A stretch of 23,571 nt of DNA from JAKBCQ01 sp021807585. GTDB taxonomy: Bacteria; Planctomycetota; Planctomycetia; Isosphaerales; Isosphaeraceae. A model generated the notes under the pieces. That model was given only the letters and a program-made list of their open reading frames with translations, was not told the origin of the DNA and searched no databases. Shown here piece after piece: positions 14,885 to 23,253 of this stretch (the first letter of the stretch is position 1; every line of letters begins with the position of its first letter). The DNA lies in contig DAHWFG010000134.1 of NCBI GenBank assembly GCA_027325115.1, positions 1 through 23,571 on the forward strand, written 5' to 3'. The translations under genes and the position numbers were made by a program.

Positions 14885-16516
14885 ATGCAGGTTATGCACA
14901 AATATTCCGATCTTAATCAGTCGACGAAGACGCCGCCGGGGTTTCTTCGTCGACTTGCGATTTTACCCGTCGCGCTCCTCGCCGCGTTCGGCTGCGGCAC
15001 GTCCCCCGAGGAGGCGACTCCGCGCGTTCATCCCCACGCCGGAACGACCGTCACCGTCGCCATCCTCGGCGACTCCTCAGCGGCCGCGACCGTCGCCGCG
15101 GTCAAGGGCGATTGGACCGAACGGACCGGCGCCGAAGTTAAAATCGAATCCAAACCAATCGATCCCGCCGATAAGTCGATCGGCGCCGATCTGATCCTCT
15201 TTCCCGGCGATCGTTTCGCCGACCTGGTCGCCGCCGGCCGGCTGAGCGAGATCCCCGATTCGTTCGTTCGACCCGCCGCGAAATCGAAGCCGGCGAGCGC
15301 GGAGCGCGAGCGGCGCGAAACCGCCGATTCCCCGCCGGCCTCAAGCGATTCGTCGTCGTCCGATCCCCTCGCTTTCGCTCAGATTCCAATTGGAATCCGT
15401 GAACAAGTGTTGAAATTCGGCGGCGTTCGGCGCGCCATGCCGTACGGCGGCTCGGCGCTCGTTTTGGCGTATCGCCGCGAGGCGTTCTCCGATCCCGCGC
15501 TCAAGGCCGAGGCCAAAAAGGCGGGCGTTCTTCTCGCGCCTCCCGCAACCTGGGACCGGCTTGATACGCTCGCGAAGTTCCTCAACGGTCGCGATTGGGA
15601 TCACGACGGAACCCCGAATCAAGGAATCGCTCTCCCCCTCGGCGATGATCCCGAAGGCGTCGGCCTGGCGGCTCTACTCGCCCGGGCGGCGAGCCTCGGC
15701 CTCCATCGCGATCAATTTTGCTTCCTCTTCAATCCCACAACCTTGGAACCCTGGATCGACAAGCCGCCGTTCGTCGAGGCGCTCGCCAAGATCAGCGCCC
15801 TGCGTGCCGCCGGACCCGAAGGAATCGCGGATTTCAACGCCGACGCCGCCCGCTCCGCTTTCCGATCGGGAAACACCGCGATGTTGATCGATCGCGCCGA
15901 ATTCGCCTCCCGCTGGACCGATCACAAAAAGCCCGCGCAAGTCGGCGTCGCTCCGCTTCCAGGGTCCGATCGCGTGTACGATCCCGATCGTAAGCTTTGG
16001 GAAACGATCGACGAGCTGAACGTTCCAGCCCTCCTCCCCCACGGCGGCGGTCTCCTGATCGGCGTTTCGGCGGAAATCACCGGGAAACAACGCGAAGCCG
16101 CGTTCGATTTGCTCGCGTATCTCGTCTCGCCCGATATCGCCGATCGGATCGCGCTCGATCGAGCGTATCCAATCATCGCCTTACGACGCGATTCGATCGC
16201 CCGAGGCCTTCCCGACCCGCGCGAAGCCGTCGGAGTCGACTCGCGCTCCTGGTCCAAAGCCGTCGACGCCACGCTCAATGCGACCGTCGTCACGGTCGAT
16301 CCCAGGCTCCCCGACTCGCGCGACTATCTCGCCGATCTCGACGCGGCGCGGATCAAAGCCGCTCACGGTGAGCCCGCCGAAAAAGTGCTCACCGCCGCGG
16401 CGAAAGCTTGGGCCGACCGTACCATCAAGCTCAAAGCGCAAAATCCGCTCGCGATCTATCGAAGCGGACTCAACACCGTCGTCAATCCCACCGAATCCCG
16501 CCGCAATCGTCCCTAA
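14885..16516 (+). CDS. lipoprotein extracellular solute-binding protein (ABC SBP family 1-like)
   Basis: This 543-aa protein has a lipoprotein signal: a basic region (FLRRL), a hydrophobic core (AILPVALLAAFG) and the acceptor Cys37 (AAFGCGTS). The mature part shows the solute-binding layout TVTVAILGDSSAAATVAAVKGDWTERTGAEVKIE, then DLILFPGDRFADLVAAGRLSEIPD, RAMPYGGSALVLAYRREAF, PPATWDRLDTLAKFLNGRDWDHDGTPNQG, and AFRSGNTAMLIDRAEFASRW with GVAPLPGSDRVYDP. Family members bind sugars or oligosaccharides outside the cytoplasmic membrane and pass them to an ABC permease, but no permease or ATPase gene is nearby, so it is an orphan. ATG 14885 lacks a clear Shine-Dalgarno; ATG 14894 is an alternative. 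It is probably translationally coupled to the upstream acidic protein. Confidence 0.85.
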   Translation: MQVMHKYSDLNQSTKTPPGFLRRLAILPVALLAAFGCGTSPEEATPRVHPHAGTTVTVAILGDSSAAATVAAVKGDWTERTGAEVKIESKPIDPADKSIGADLILFPGDRFADLVAAGRLSEIPDSFVRPAAKSKPASAERERRETADSPPASSDSSSSDPLAFAQIPIGIREQVLKFGGVRRAMPYGGSALVLAYRREAFSDPALKAEAKKAGVLLAPPATWDRLDTLAKFLNGRDWDHDGTPNQGIALPLGDDPEGVGLAALLARAASLGLHRDQFCFLFNPTTLEPWIDKPPFVEALAKISALRAAGPEGIADFNADAARSAFRSGNTAMLIDRAEFASRWTDHKKPAQVGVAPLPGSDRVYDPDRKLWETIDELNVPALLPHGGGLLIGVSAEITGKQREAAFDLLAYLVSPDIADRIALDRAYPIIALRRDSIARGLPDPREAVGVDSRSWSKAVDATLNATVVTVDPRLPDSRDYLADLDAARIKAAHGEPAEKVLTAAAKAWADRTIKLKAQNPLAIYRSGLNTVVNPTESRRNRP

Positions 16517-16816
16517 TCAATCATAACAGTCATTTGCTTATAAATAACCGAAGTAAATCAAACCCCCGGGAATCACGCTCGATTCGACGACTCGATCTAC
16601 TCGCATGACAGATTGCTTCAAACAAAAAAAACCATGAAGAATCGGGGATGACGACGAGACCCTCCAAGCAATTTCCACATTGCCGAGCTTTTCTGTCCGG
16701 TCGTCGCGCCTTTGATCATGTTGCTGTTGAGGAGAAAACTCACCCGCGAGGGTTGAGGATCGGATCGAATCCACCGATCAAAAATTCGACTCTGAAAACA
16801 CAACCCAGGAGTTTCC
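16517..16816. other. intergenic region before the PEP-CTERM gene
   Basis: Three hundred bases with no gene. They must contain the end of the lipoprotein transcript and the promoter of the PEP-CTERM gene. I found no terminator hairpin with a U-tract and no sigma70 pair. A TCGCATG...TTGCT block near 16596-16613 resembles a sigma54 site but has one base too many between its halves. Confidence 0.45.
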
Positions 16817-17851
16817 ATGCGCACATTATTGAACACAAAAGCGCCTTTTCGCGCTTTCGCTCTCGCCTCGCTGATGATCGCGGCGTCCTCGGCCTCGGCT
16901 CGAGCCGAACAGTTCAGCTTCACGACGCTCAACAACAACGCTGATCCTACGTTCAACCAATTGCTCAGCATCAACAATTCGGGAGTCATCGCCGGGTATT
17001 TCGGCAGCGGCGCCCCCGGACACCCCAACAAGGGTTACACGCTCGCGCCCCCTTACGGCCAATCCAACTACACCAACGAGAATTTCCCCCTTTCGGTTCA
17101 AACCCAGGTCACCGGCATCAACAACTCGGGGCAAACCGTCGGCTTTTTCGCCGATAACAATGGAAACAACGTCGGCTTCGTCGAGAAAAACGGCTCCTTC
17201 ACCACCGTCATCGACCCCGCCGGCCCCCAGGCGCCGACGACCATCAACCAGCTCCTCGGCGTCAACGATAAAAACCAGGCCGTCGGATTCTACACCGACG
17301 CACAAGGAAACAATCATGGTTATCTCTACAATATAACCAACCAAACATTCTCCGCGATCAATATCGCCGGCGCGACTTCGCTCGAAGCGACCGACATCAA
17401 CAACCACGGCGTCGTTTCGGGGTTTTACATCGCCGCGAACAACAACACGTACGGATTTCTCGACAATAACGGATCGATCACGTCGATCTCGATCGCTGGA
17501 TCAATAAACACACAATTCTTAGGTTTAAACAACAATGGAATGCTTGTCGGAACCTATATCGACGCCGCCGGGGTGATGCACGGAGTCGAATACAACAGCG
17601 TCACCGGCTCTTATGTAAACGTCGACGACCCGAACGGGATCGGCTTCACGACGATCAACGGGATCAACGACAAGGGCCAAATGGTCGGCTTTTATCAGGA
17701 CGCCGCGGGAAACTTCAATGGACTGCTCGTCAATCCCCCCCCCGCGGTGCCCGAGCCGTCGTCGATCGCTCTCGCTCTCATCGGAGCGGCGTCGTTCGGC
17801 GTTCGCAAAGCCTCCAAACTCCGCAAACAAAAACGCGACGCCTCATGCTGA
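16817..17851 (+). CDS. PEP-CTERM sorted protein with HAF-like repeats
   Basis: This 344-aa surface protein has a signal peptide at 1-30 (FRAFALASLMIAASSASARA). The body is six degenerate repeats of about 46 residues, each with an INN-G---G-Y/F core, starting near 51 (INNSGVIAGYF), 100 (INNSGQTVGFF), 148 (VNDKNQAVGFY), 193 (INNHGVVSGFY), 236 (LNNNGMLVGTY) and 282 (INDKGQMVGFY). This is the HAF-repeat pattern. The C-terminus is a complete PEP-CTERM signal: VPEPSS (311-316), a hydrophobic helix (IALALIGAASFGV) and a basic tail (RKASKLRKQKR). Such proteins are cut and anchored by exosortase, whose gene is not in this window. ATG 16817 has AGGAG 6 bases upstream. A strong terminator follows at 17880. 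Confidence 0.92.
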   Translation: MRTLLNTKAPFRAFALASLMIAASSASARAEQFSFTTLNNNADPTFNQLLSINNSGVIAGYFGSGAPGHPNKGYTLAPPYGQSNYTNENFPLSVQTQVTGINNSGQTVGFFADNNGNNVGFVEKNGSFTTVIDPAGPQAPTTINQLLGVNDKNQAVGFYTDAQGNNHGYLYNITNQTFSAINIAGATSLEATDINNHGVVSGFYIAANNNTYGFLDNNGSITSISIAGSINTQFLGLNNNGMLVGTYIDAAGVMHGVEYNSVTGSYVNVDDPNGIGFTTINGINDKGQMVGFYQDAAGNFNGLLVNPPPAVPEPSSIALALIGAASFGVRKASKLRKQKRDASC

Positions 17852-17879
17852 TCGATTCCCGTTTCTTGCAAGGGTGAAC

Positions 17880-17923
17880 TCGACCCGGGCGTTCGGCGAC
17901 GAACGACCCGGGTCGACGTTTTT
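17880..17923 (+). terminator. rho-independent terminator of the PEP-CTERM gene
   Basis: TCGACCCGGGCGTTCG (17880-17895) pairs with 17900-17916 through 16 base pairs with a single-base bulge (A17906), closed by a GCGA tetraloop of the GNRA type. Five T follow (17919-17923). It lies 29 bases past the stop codon, between convergent genes. There is no U-tract on the minus strand, so it serves the plus-strand gene. Confidence 0.9.
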
Positions 17924-17959
17924 AAGAACTCTTACATGAATATTTTATCCATTTATATG

Positions 17960-18835
17960 TTATTTTGACGCGATTGTATCGGGCTTCTTCCGATAGATTC
18001 TTCGCCCGGAATCAATCAATCGCTTGTAAAGTTCGCCTCGCCTTTGATCGATCCACCCGACGACTTCGTCGATCGACGCATCGCGATTCGATCCTGCGAA
18101 GCGATCGACCGCCGCGATCCGCAAAAGCGCCAGATCGTGATCCTCGCCGAGCGACTCGGCCGATTCTTGAACCTCTTTCAACCGCTCCGATTCCAAACCC
18201 GATCCCGCTTCATCCCCCGCCAAAAACTCGAGCGCGTTCCGCAAATCTTTCATCCGTTTACGCCATGTATGCAGCCGTTCGTCGCTCGTCGAATCGACCG
18301 CGTCCCGAAAAGCCCGCCGACTCCGACGCTCAATTGTTCGCAATCCCCTCGCGATCGATTCGCGATCCAATCGCGGACGAACTCGATTGAGAGATCGACT
18401 CGCCTTTTCAAGAATCGATTCGACCTCGTCGAACGTTCCGTCGCTTGCGCTCGACGTCGTCGCCGCGGCTTTCTCCGCAACCAAAAACCTTCGCAACGCC
18501 TCGATCGATTCATCGCCGCGCGCCGGCCCATATGTTTTGATTAAGCGATCAAGCGTTTCGATCAGAATCGTCGCGTCGCGAAGCGGAGAGATTCGCCGAC
18601 CCGCTGCTTGAAACCGCGCGTCGACACGGCGAAACCGCTTGTTCCCCAACGCATATTGCGATAACCGCGCAACCGAACGAGCGCGCTTGATCGTCTTCCG
18701 CGTCTCGTGAACGATCTCGTCGAGTTGCGACTCGGACGCCTCGATCAACCTCCGCGCAGCCTTCCTTACCCGCCGAATCGCGACCCGGCGAAATCGCTCG
18801 TCCCAATCGCCGCGCTTCCGGTCGGATAAAAACAT
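17960..18835 (-). CDS. CHAD domain protein
   Basis: This 291-aa all-helical, highly basic protein has the features of the conserved histidine alpha-helical domain. His43 lies in VHETRKTIKRAR, followed by RRISPLRDATILIETLD. His189 lies in LHTWRKRMKDLR, followed by SLGEDHDLALL. CHAD proteins bind polyphosphate through the His/Arg/Lys surface of two four-helix bundles and often accompany polyphosphate granules. No CYTH (triphosphatase) domain is fused and no polyphosphate kinase gene is near. ATG 18835 has GAGG 6 bases upstream. It lies 116 bp downstream of the isomerase-like gene on the same strand and converges on the PEP-CTERM gene. Confidence 0.92.
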   Translation of the reverse strand: MFLSDRKRGDWDERFRRVAIRRVRKAARRLIEASESQLDEIVHETRKTIKRARSVARLSQYALGNKRFRRVDARFQAAGRRISPLRDATILIETLDRLIKTYGPARGDESIEALRRFLVAEKAAATTSSASDGTFDEVESILEKASRSLNRVRPRLDRESIARGLRTIERRSRRAFRDAVDSTSDERLHTWRKRMKDLRNALEFLAGDEAGSGLESERLKEVQESAESLGEDHDLALLRIAAVDRFAGSNRDASIDEVVGWIDQRRGELYKRLIDSGRRIYRKKPDTIASK

Positions 18836-18951
18836 AAACGACCTCGGTTTAAGAATCGAACGGCCCGATCGGACGACCGTTCCGCCGATTCGATCGCTTC
18901 ATTCCTTTGAAATAATGCGGAACATCATTATGTTCTTGAAAAAATATTCTC

Positions 18952-19932
18952 TCAACTGAAACATTTTCTTAAAAGCTCAAGGCTTTTGGGAACCGCGGTT
19001 TCGGCGGCGTCGTTCCCCTCGAATTCGAGAGAGATCCAGCCTTTGTATCGATTTTTGCGCAGGATCGCGGCGATCCTCGGGTAATCGAGATCGAGCGCGT
19101 ACCACCTGCCGCCGCCAAAATACGTCTTCGCCTGCACGAGCGCGATCGGAATCGAAGAAGCCGCCATCGCCTCCATTTGTTCATACGAGCGTTCGAGAAA
19201 GTTCCCCGTGTCGAGCGTCGTTTGAAGCCAGGGGGATTTGATCGATTCGACGATCCTCAGAACCCCCGCCGCGGTCCTGCCCAGGCCCCAATGATTTTCG
19301 AGCCCCAAAATCACCCCGCATTCCTCGGCGCGCGGCAGCAATTTCTCGAGCGCGCCGATCACCCAGCCGAAAGCCTCGTCGTCCGAATGCCCCTCGATCC
19401 CCGGCTCGATCCCTTTTTTCGCCATGAAGTCGTCGAACGATTTGATCGTCCCCCATCGACCCGTGTTGATCCTCATCGTCGGCGATCCGAGCCGAGCCGC
19501 GAGCTCGATTTGATAGAGCGTCTTTTGAATATTCGTTTTTCTCAAATCGTCATCGGGGGTAACGAAGCCTTGATGCGTTGAGAACCCCATGATCGGCAGC
19601 CCGAGCGCGTGCGCGCGTCGTTTGATCGCGCCGATCGCCCCGGGAGATTCGTCGCGCATCTGAACGTGAAGGATCTCGACGCCGTCGAACCCCATCTCAT
19701 AAGCTTTTTCAATACACGTTTCGATTCCAAGAGTTTCTCCTCGGAATTGCCAAAACGAGTACGTCGACACGCCGATCGGGTTCGATCGGTTCGCCGCGGG
19801 TGCGGGTTTTACCGGCGCGTCGTCGGCGATAAACGCCCCGGACGACGATCCGGCCTTCACCAAACCCGAAGCCGCCGCCGGCCCCAAAATCCCGCCGCAT
19901 TTCAACACGTCTCTGCGATTCCACCGATTCAT
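18952..19932 (-). CDS. Tat-exported sugar phosphate isomerase/epimerase-like TIM-barrel protein
   Basis: This protein has 326 aa from ATG 19932, preceded by GGAGGA. The frame is open to 20001, but the chosen Met gives a proper twin-arginine signal (NRRDVLKCGGILGPAAASGL). The rest is an AP-endonuclease-2/xylose-isomerase-like barrel: PIGVSTYSFWQFRG at the start, GFDGVEILHVQMRD, and GLPIMGFSTHQGF (His120). Further on come VILGLENHWGLGRT (Glu212), WLQTTLDTGNFLE (Asp241), ALVQAKTYFGGGRWY and WISLEFEG (Glu303/305). The Glu and Asp residues and His are the expected divalent-metal ligands. Planctomycetes carry dozens of such exported proteins, presumably acting on sugars or inositols; the substrate is unknown. 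No sugar operon surrounds it. Confidence 0.9.
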   Translation of the reverse strand: MNRWNRRDVLKCGGILGPAAASGLVKAGSSSGAFIADDAPVKPAPAANRSNPIGVSTYSFWQFRGETLGIETCIEKAYEMGFDGVEILHVQMRDESPGAIGAIKRRAHALGLPIMGFSTHQGFVTPDDDLRKTNIQKTLYQIELAARLGSPTMRINTGRWGTIKSFDDFMAKKGIEPGIEGHSDDEAFGWVIGALEKLLPRAEECGVILGLENHWGLGRTAAGVLRIVESIKSPWLQTTLDTGNFLERSYEQMEAMAASSIPIALVQAKTYFGGGRWYALDLDYPRIAAILRKNRYKGWISLEFEGNDAAETAVPKSLELLRKCFS

Positions 19933-20216
19933 CGCAATTCCTCCACGATCGTCGCCGGCGTCGAAATCACGCGTCGCGAAACCAAAACGCAGGCGTCGCA
20001 AGCTTCAAGATACCCCCGCCGCCAGGCCGAATCCACAACGACAATCTCACCCGCGCCGAACGAACACGGACGGAATCGCTTACTGATTCATTTAATTATA
20101 TTATCATCTAGTAGAGAAATCGATTCGTAATGAACTCCTCCCGAAACCGAAACGACGCGGCGGATCACATTCCATGTCGACGCGTCCCGATTCGGATCAC
20201 TCCTCAAGCCGATCGC

Positions 20217-20711
20217 TCACTTTTTGGCGTCGGGGGGAGCGGCCGCCTCGGGCTGACTCTTCGTGGGATCGCCCGGGGGCGGCTTGGGCGCGGTTTGCAG
20301 CGGCCTACGCAACGGCTTCACGGGCTTCGTCAACTTCGTATCGGGCTCGACCTTCACCTCGCCTCGAAAACTTTGCACAGCCATTGTCGCGGGCCCCGCA
20401 ATCAAAAGCATCGTCGTGACCCCGATCGTCGCCGCGTGTAACGGATGAAACCGAAACACGAACATAAAAACCAAAAACCAAACGATCGCCTGCAACACCG
20501 TCCAGCCGATCTTATCGGTGAACATCGTATCAAACGAAGAACGCGTGTACGTTAACAACGCCGCCAAAGCGAACGAACCCGCGCCGATCTTCGCGCCGAG
20601 CCAGGGGGTCGTTTCGTCATACAAAAACCTTTGCGCATATTCCGATACCGCGTAACAAACGACGAAGACGACGAGCCAATAAATGATGAAGGGAACGAGA
20701 ATCGCGCCCAC
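20217..20711 (-). CDS. small multi-pass membrane protein, unknown function, GTG start
   Basis: This protein has 164 aa from GTG 20711, chosen because AAAGGCG lies 9 bases upstream and the protein then begins directly with its first membrane helix (GAILVPFIIYWLVVFVVCYAV). About four hydrophobic segments follow: GAGSFALAALLTY, WTVLQAIVWFLVFMFVF and ATIGVTTMLLIAGPATMAV. The last 45 residues are a charged Pro-rich tail (PKPPPGDPTKSQPEAAAPPD), probably cytoplasmic. The frame is open to an ATG-type start at 21029, but the extra 106 residues have no family-like pattern. No family is recognised. It faces away from the zinc-ribbon membrane protein gene across a shared 332-bp region. Confidence 0.7.
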   Translation of the reverse strand: MGAILVPFIIYWLVVFVVCYAVSEYAQRFLYDETTPWLGAKIGAGSFALAALLTYTRSSFDTMFTDKIGWTVLQAIVWFLVFMFVFRFHPLHAATIGVTTMLLIAGPATMAVQSFRGEVKVEPDTKLTKPVKPLRRPLQTAPKPPPGDPTKSQPEAAAPPDAKK

Positions 20712-20934
20712 GTGAAATCGCCTTTCGCAAAGAAACGTCGCGGGTGAATGTTGAGCCCCGTCAAAGACCCGCTTATCGTAATCGCTCAACCCTCGCTTCA
20801 CCAGTTCCCTCCGCAAATCAACCCCTCCAACCCTCTCGCCGGCCGACCACGACTCCCCGGCGATCGATTGATCGACCCCAAAACAACGCCTTTTAAGCAC
20901 GAACCGGCCAAAAGCCGCCTCTTCCACCACCCCC

Positions 20935-20966
20935 TTGCATATCGTTTTCACCAAGATTACGATATG
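20935..20966 (+). promoter_or_regulatory. candidate promoter with overlapping inverted repeat
   Basis: TTGCAT (20935-20940), a 17-base spacer and TACGAT (20958-20963) resemble a sigma70 promoter about 80 bases before the zinc-ribbon gene. A perfect 8-bp inverted repeat CATATCGT (20938-20945) / ACGATATG (20959-20966) overlaps both hexamers, as an operator would. Hexamer matches are 3 and 4 of 6, so this is a suggestion. Confidence 0.4.
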
Positions 20967-21022
20967 ACAAGCATGAGCAGCGACGTCGCCGTCAATCGAC
21001 CTCGTCCGGCGAAATCTCAACT

Positions 21023-21036
21023 CAATCACGTGATTG
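21023..21036. promoter_or_regulatory. 14-bp perfect palindrome at the translation start region
   Basis: CAATCACGTGATTG is its own reverse complement and ends 7 bases before the ATG at 21044, in the place where a Shine-Dalgarno would be expected and is absent. It could be an operator or an RNA structure controlling translation. Confidence 0.45.
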
Positions 21037-21043
21037 TATTAAG

Positions 21044-22030
21044 ATGCCTCATACACCGATCTGCGATCATTGTGGGCGGCCCCTCTCGGTCGATCGAAGC
21101 CGAGGCGAGCAAGTTCCTTGTCGCCATTGCGGTCAGGCATCCGTCCTGGAGTCGTCGCCGAAGCATTCGAGCGCCAAGGGCGATCTTCATCTCAAGGATG
21201 ACGAATCGATCGAGGCGATCCCGGTACAGCTCGCGCCCGGCCGCGCCGATTTTCAACTGAAACACGCCGAATCCGATCCCGAAATCAAACCCAAGATGAT
21301 TTCATCGGTCGACGACGAACCGATCCTCATGCGACGAACGGACTGGCGACGCATCTTCAATCGTCGCAAGAACCCGAATTATCGCGTGCTCGATCCGTAC
21401 CGATTCACGCGGTCGACCGGCGAAGCGGGGCCCCCGCCGATCTGGGTAAACATGCCCACGCTCACCGCCCGCTTCATCGCGAATAAGCTCCGCTATCTCC
21501 GCGATTGGGCTTATTTGATCTCGATCTTCGGCCTCGTCATGGCGCTGATCGGCTACCTGTTCCAGCAAAAAACGCTGCTTCATCTGGGAGGATTCGTCGT
21601 CGTCGCCGCCAACATCGGCGTCCTTTGCGTGGGAGCGTCTTATTTATTCATGCTTCCCTTCAAACAAAGTTTTTGGAAGGGATTATTCTGTCTTTTTCCG
21701 CCTTACGCGATTTATTACTGGGCGTCGAACTGGAGCCGGCTAAAGCGCCCCGTCATGAAGACCCTCGGGGCTTTCTTGCCGATCGTCCTCGTCGGCTGGG
21801 CGATTTTGATTTATCGAGAAACGCCGATCGTTGAGAGAGAGATCGAGGAAAAACTCCCCGAGATCGAAAAAAAGATCGACGACACCCTCGAGCAAGTCGA
21901 ATCTGAGATTCTCCCTCAGCCGAAACCGAAAGCCGACCTCCCATCGAACAACGACGACCAGAAAGCCGCGCCCGCGGCGAAAGATCAATCCTCGGGTAAA
22001 GCTCGAACCGAGGGGAGTTCGCCGTTTTAG
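21044..22030 (+). CDS. zinc-ribbon membrane protein with C-terminal coiled coil
   Basis: This 328-aa protein starts with a double-CxxC zinc ribbon (CDHCGRPL and CRHCGQAS, Cys7/10 and Cys26/29). A polar linker of about 110 residues follows, then hydrophobic segments: WAYLISIFGLVMALIGYLF, LGGFVVVAANIGVLCVGASYLFML, GLFCLFPPYAIYYW and TLGAFLPIVLVGWAILIY. The tail is a Glu/Lys-rich predicted coiled coil (EREIEEKLPEIEKKIDDTLE) and a disordered end. The layout suggests a cytoplasmic metal-binding N-terminus on a membrane anchor. No family function is known to me. No Shine-Dalgarno precedes the ATG. The pilT-like gene starts 78 bases downstream, so the two could be one transcript, but a palindrome lies between them. 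Confidence 0.8.
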   Translation: MPHTPICDHCGRPLSVDRSRGEQVPCRHCGQASVLESSPKHSSAKGDLHLKDDESIEAIPVQLAPGRADFQLKHAESDPEIKPKMISSVDDEPILMRRTDWRRIFNRRKNPNYRVLDPYRFTRSTGEAGPPPIWVNMPTLTARFIANKLRYLRDWAYLISIFGLVMALIGYLFQQKTLLHLGGFVVVAANIGVLCVGASYLFMLPFKQSFWKGLFCLFPPYAIYYWASNWSRLKRPVMKTLGAFLPIVLVGWAILIYRETPIVEREIEEKLPEIEKKIDDTLEQVESEILPQPKPKADLPSNNDDQKAAPAAKDQSSGKARTEGSSPF

Positions 22031-22053
22031 CCGATCCCGCAACCTCCTTCATC

Positions 22054-22068
22054 GACGCGTAACGCGTC
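22054..22068. promoter_or_regulatory. 15-bp palindrome upstream of pilT
   Basis: GACGCGT-A-ACGCGTC is a perfect 7-bp inverted repeat around one base, 40 bases before the pilT start. It may be an operator; as RNA it would be only a 6-bp stem with a TAA loop and no U-tract. Confidence 0.35.
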
Positions 22069-22108
22069 CGCACGATCGACGTACCAACTTATCAAGGACA
22101 TATGATAT

Positions 22109-23185
22109 ATGACGATTGATCAATTGCTTAAATTTGCGGTCGATCAGGGCGCGTCGGATCTTCATTTACAAACGGGATCGCCGCCGCAATTGCGGATCAA
22201 GCGGAGGATACGCGAGATCGAGGTCGCTCGTTTAACCGACGAACAGGTGCGCGGGTTCATCCGCGCGATCGGCCCGCGGACGATCATCGACGACATCAAC
22301 GAGGCGATGGCGAAAGGACATGATTTCTCGTATACCGCCGCGGGATTGGCGCGATTTCGCTGTAATTTGTACAGTCATCTGGGATCGCCGGGGATGGTTT
22401 TGCGGGTGATACCGCTTTTCATCCGCACGATCGACGAGCTCCATCTTCCCGCGGTCGTCCGCGATATCGCGACGACCCGCCGCGGCCTTACGCTCATGAG
22501 CGGCGCGACGGGAAGCGGCAAAAGCACGACGCTCGCCGCAATCGTCGACCTCCTCAATACCGAATATCATATCAAGATCCTGACGATCGAAGATCCAATT
22601 GAATTTGAACATATAGGCAAAAAATCGTTATTAACGCATGTGGAGGTGGGTCGGGATACTCCCTCGTTCACTCACGGTTTGCGGCAGGCGATGCGGCAAG
22701 CGCCCGACGTGATTTTGGTGGGCGAGCTGCGCGATTCGGAGACCGTTCAGATGGCGCTCCGCGCCGCGGATACGGGGCACCAGATCTTGGCGACGATCCA
22801 CGCTTCGAACGCGGCTCAGACGATCGAGCGATTGCTCGCGATGGTTCCGAGCGTCGACCTGGCGATCGCCAAGGAGCAGCTTGGCGCGTCTCTGGTGGGG
22901 GTCGTGTCGCAACGATTAACTCCGACGAAGGCGAACGATCTTCGTCCCGTCGTCGAGATCCTCCGCGGCGATTCGGTCACCTCGAAGTACATTCTCGAAA
23001 ATCGCATCGGCGACATCGCCGATTACATCCGTACGGGTCAGCATGGAATGCAAACGTTTGACATGCACATTTTCCAATTATATCAACAAGGCGTTCTAAG
23101 CGGTACGCAGGCCCTCACGGTATCGACGAATCCCGAGGCGCTGGCGCTTGAGATGCGCATGCCCGGCGCGGTGCAACAACAGTGA
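22109..23185 (+). CDS. pilT: PilT-family type IV pilus retraction ATPase
   Basis: This 358-aa protein is a hexameric secretion ATPase of the PilT/PilU type that powers pilus retraction at the inner membrane. The N-terminal PAS-like part starts MTIDQLLKFAVDQGASDLHLQTG. Walker A is GATGSGKST (132-140; many PilT proteins have Pro at the second position). The Asp box is TIEDPIEF (159-166), Walker B is VILVGELRD (201-209), and the His box is HASNAAQTIERL (231-242). Length is typical (340-370). ATG 22109 has AAGGA about 10 bases upstream; an ATG at 22102 opens only a 5-codon frame. No pilin, PilB or PilC genes are in the window, so PilU or a twitching-related paralogue cannot be excluded. Confidence 0.93.
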   Translation: MTIDQLLKFAVDQGASDLHLQTGSPPQLRIKRRIREIEVARLTDEQVRGFIRAIGPRTIIDDINEAMAKGHDFSYTAAGLARFRCNLYSHLGSPGMVLRVIPLFIRTIDELHLPAVVRDIATTRRGLTLMSGATGSGKSTTLAAIVDLLNTEYHIKILTIEDPIEFEHIGKKSLLTHVEVGRDTPSFTHGLRQAMRQAPDVILVGELRDSETVQMALRAADTGHQILATIHASNAAQTIERLLAMVPSVDLAIAKEQLGASLVGVVSQRLTPTKANDLRPVVEILRGDSVTSKYILENRIGDIADYIRTGQHGMQTFDMHIFQLYQQGVLSGTQALTVSTNPEALALEMRMPGAVQQQ

Positions 23186-23253
23186 GAAACGGTCCATAAT
23201 TGTCCTTACATGATCAGTTGATATGATGTTTAACACTCCCGACGAAGGGGGGG
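23186..23253. other. short unique region after pilT
   Basis: Only 68 bases lie between the pilT stop and the tandem repeat; no terminator hairpin with a U-tract is seen. Confidence 0.5.

Larger units (their letters stand above)
20712..21043. other. divergent promoter region between two membrane-protein genes
   Basis: This 332-bp region holds no convincing gene. It carries a sigma70-like pair at 20935-20963 overlapping an 8-bp inverted repeat, and a 14-bp palindrome just before the start codon of the plus-strand gene. A promoter for the minus-strand gene was not identified. Confidence 0.5.

Noticed and set aside
16596..16613. sigma54-like site upstream of the PEP-CTERM gene
   Set aside because: The -24-like and -12-like halves are one base too far apart and the GG of the -24 element is not intact.
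20712..21029. 106-codon extension of the small membrane protein
   Set aside because: A GTG at 20711 with a well-placed AAAGGCG starts directly at the first membrane helix; the upstream residues show no conserved-looking pattern.
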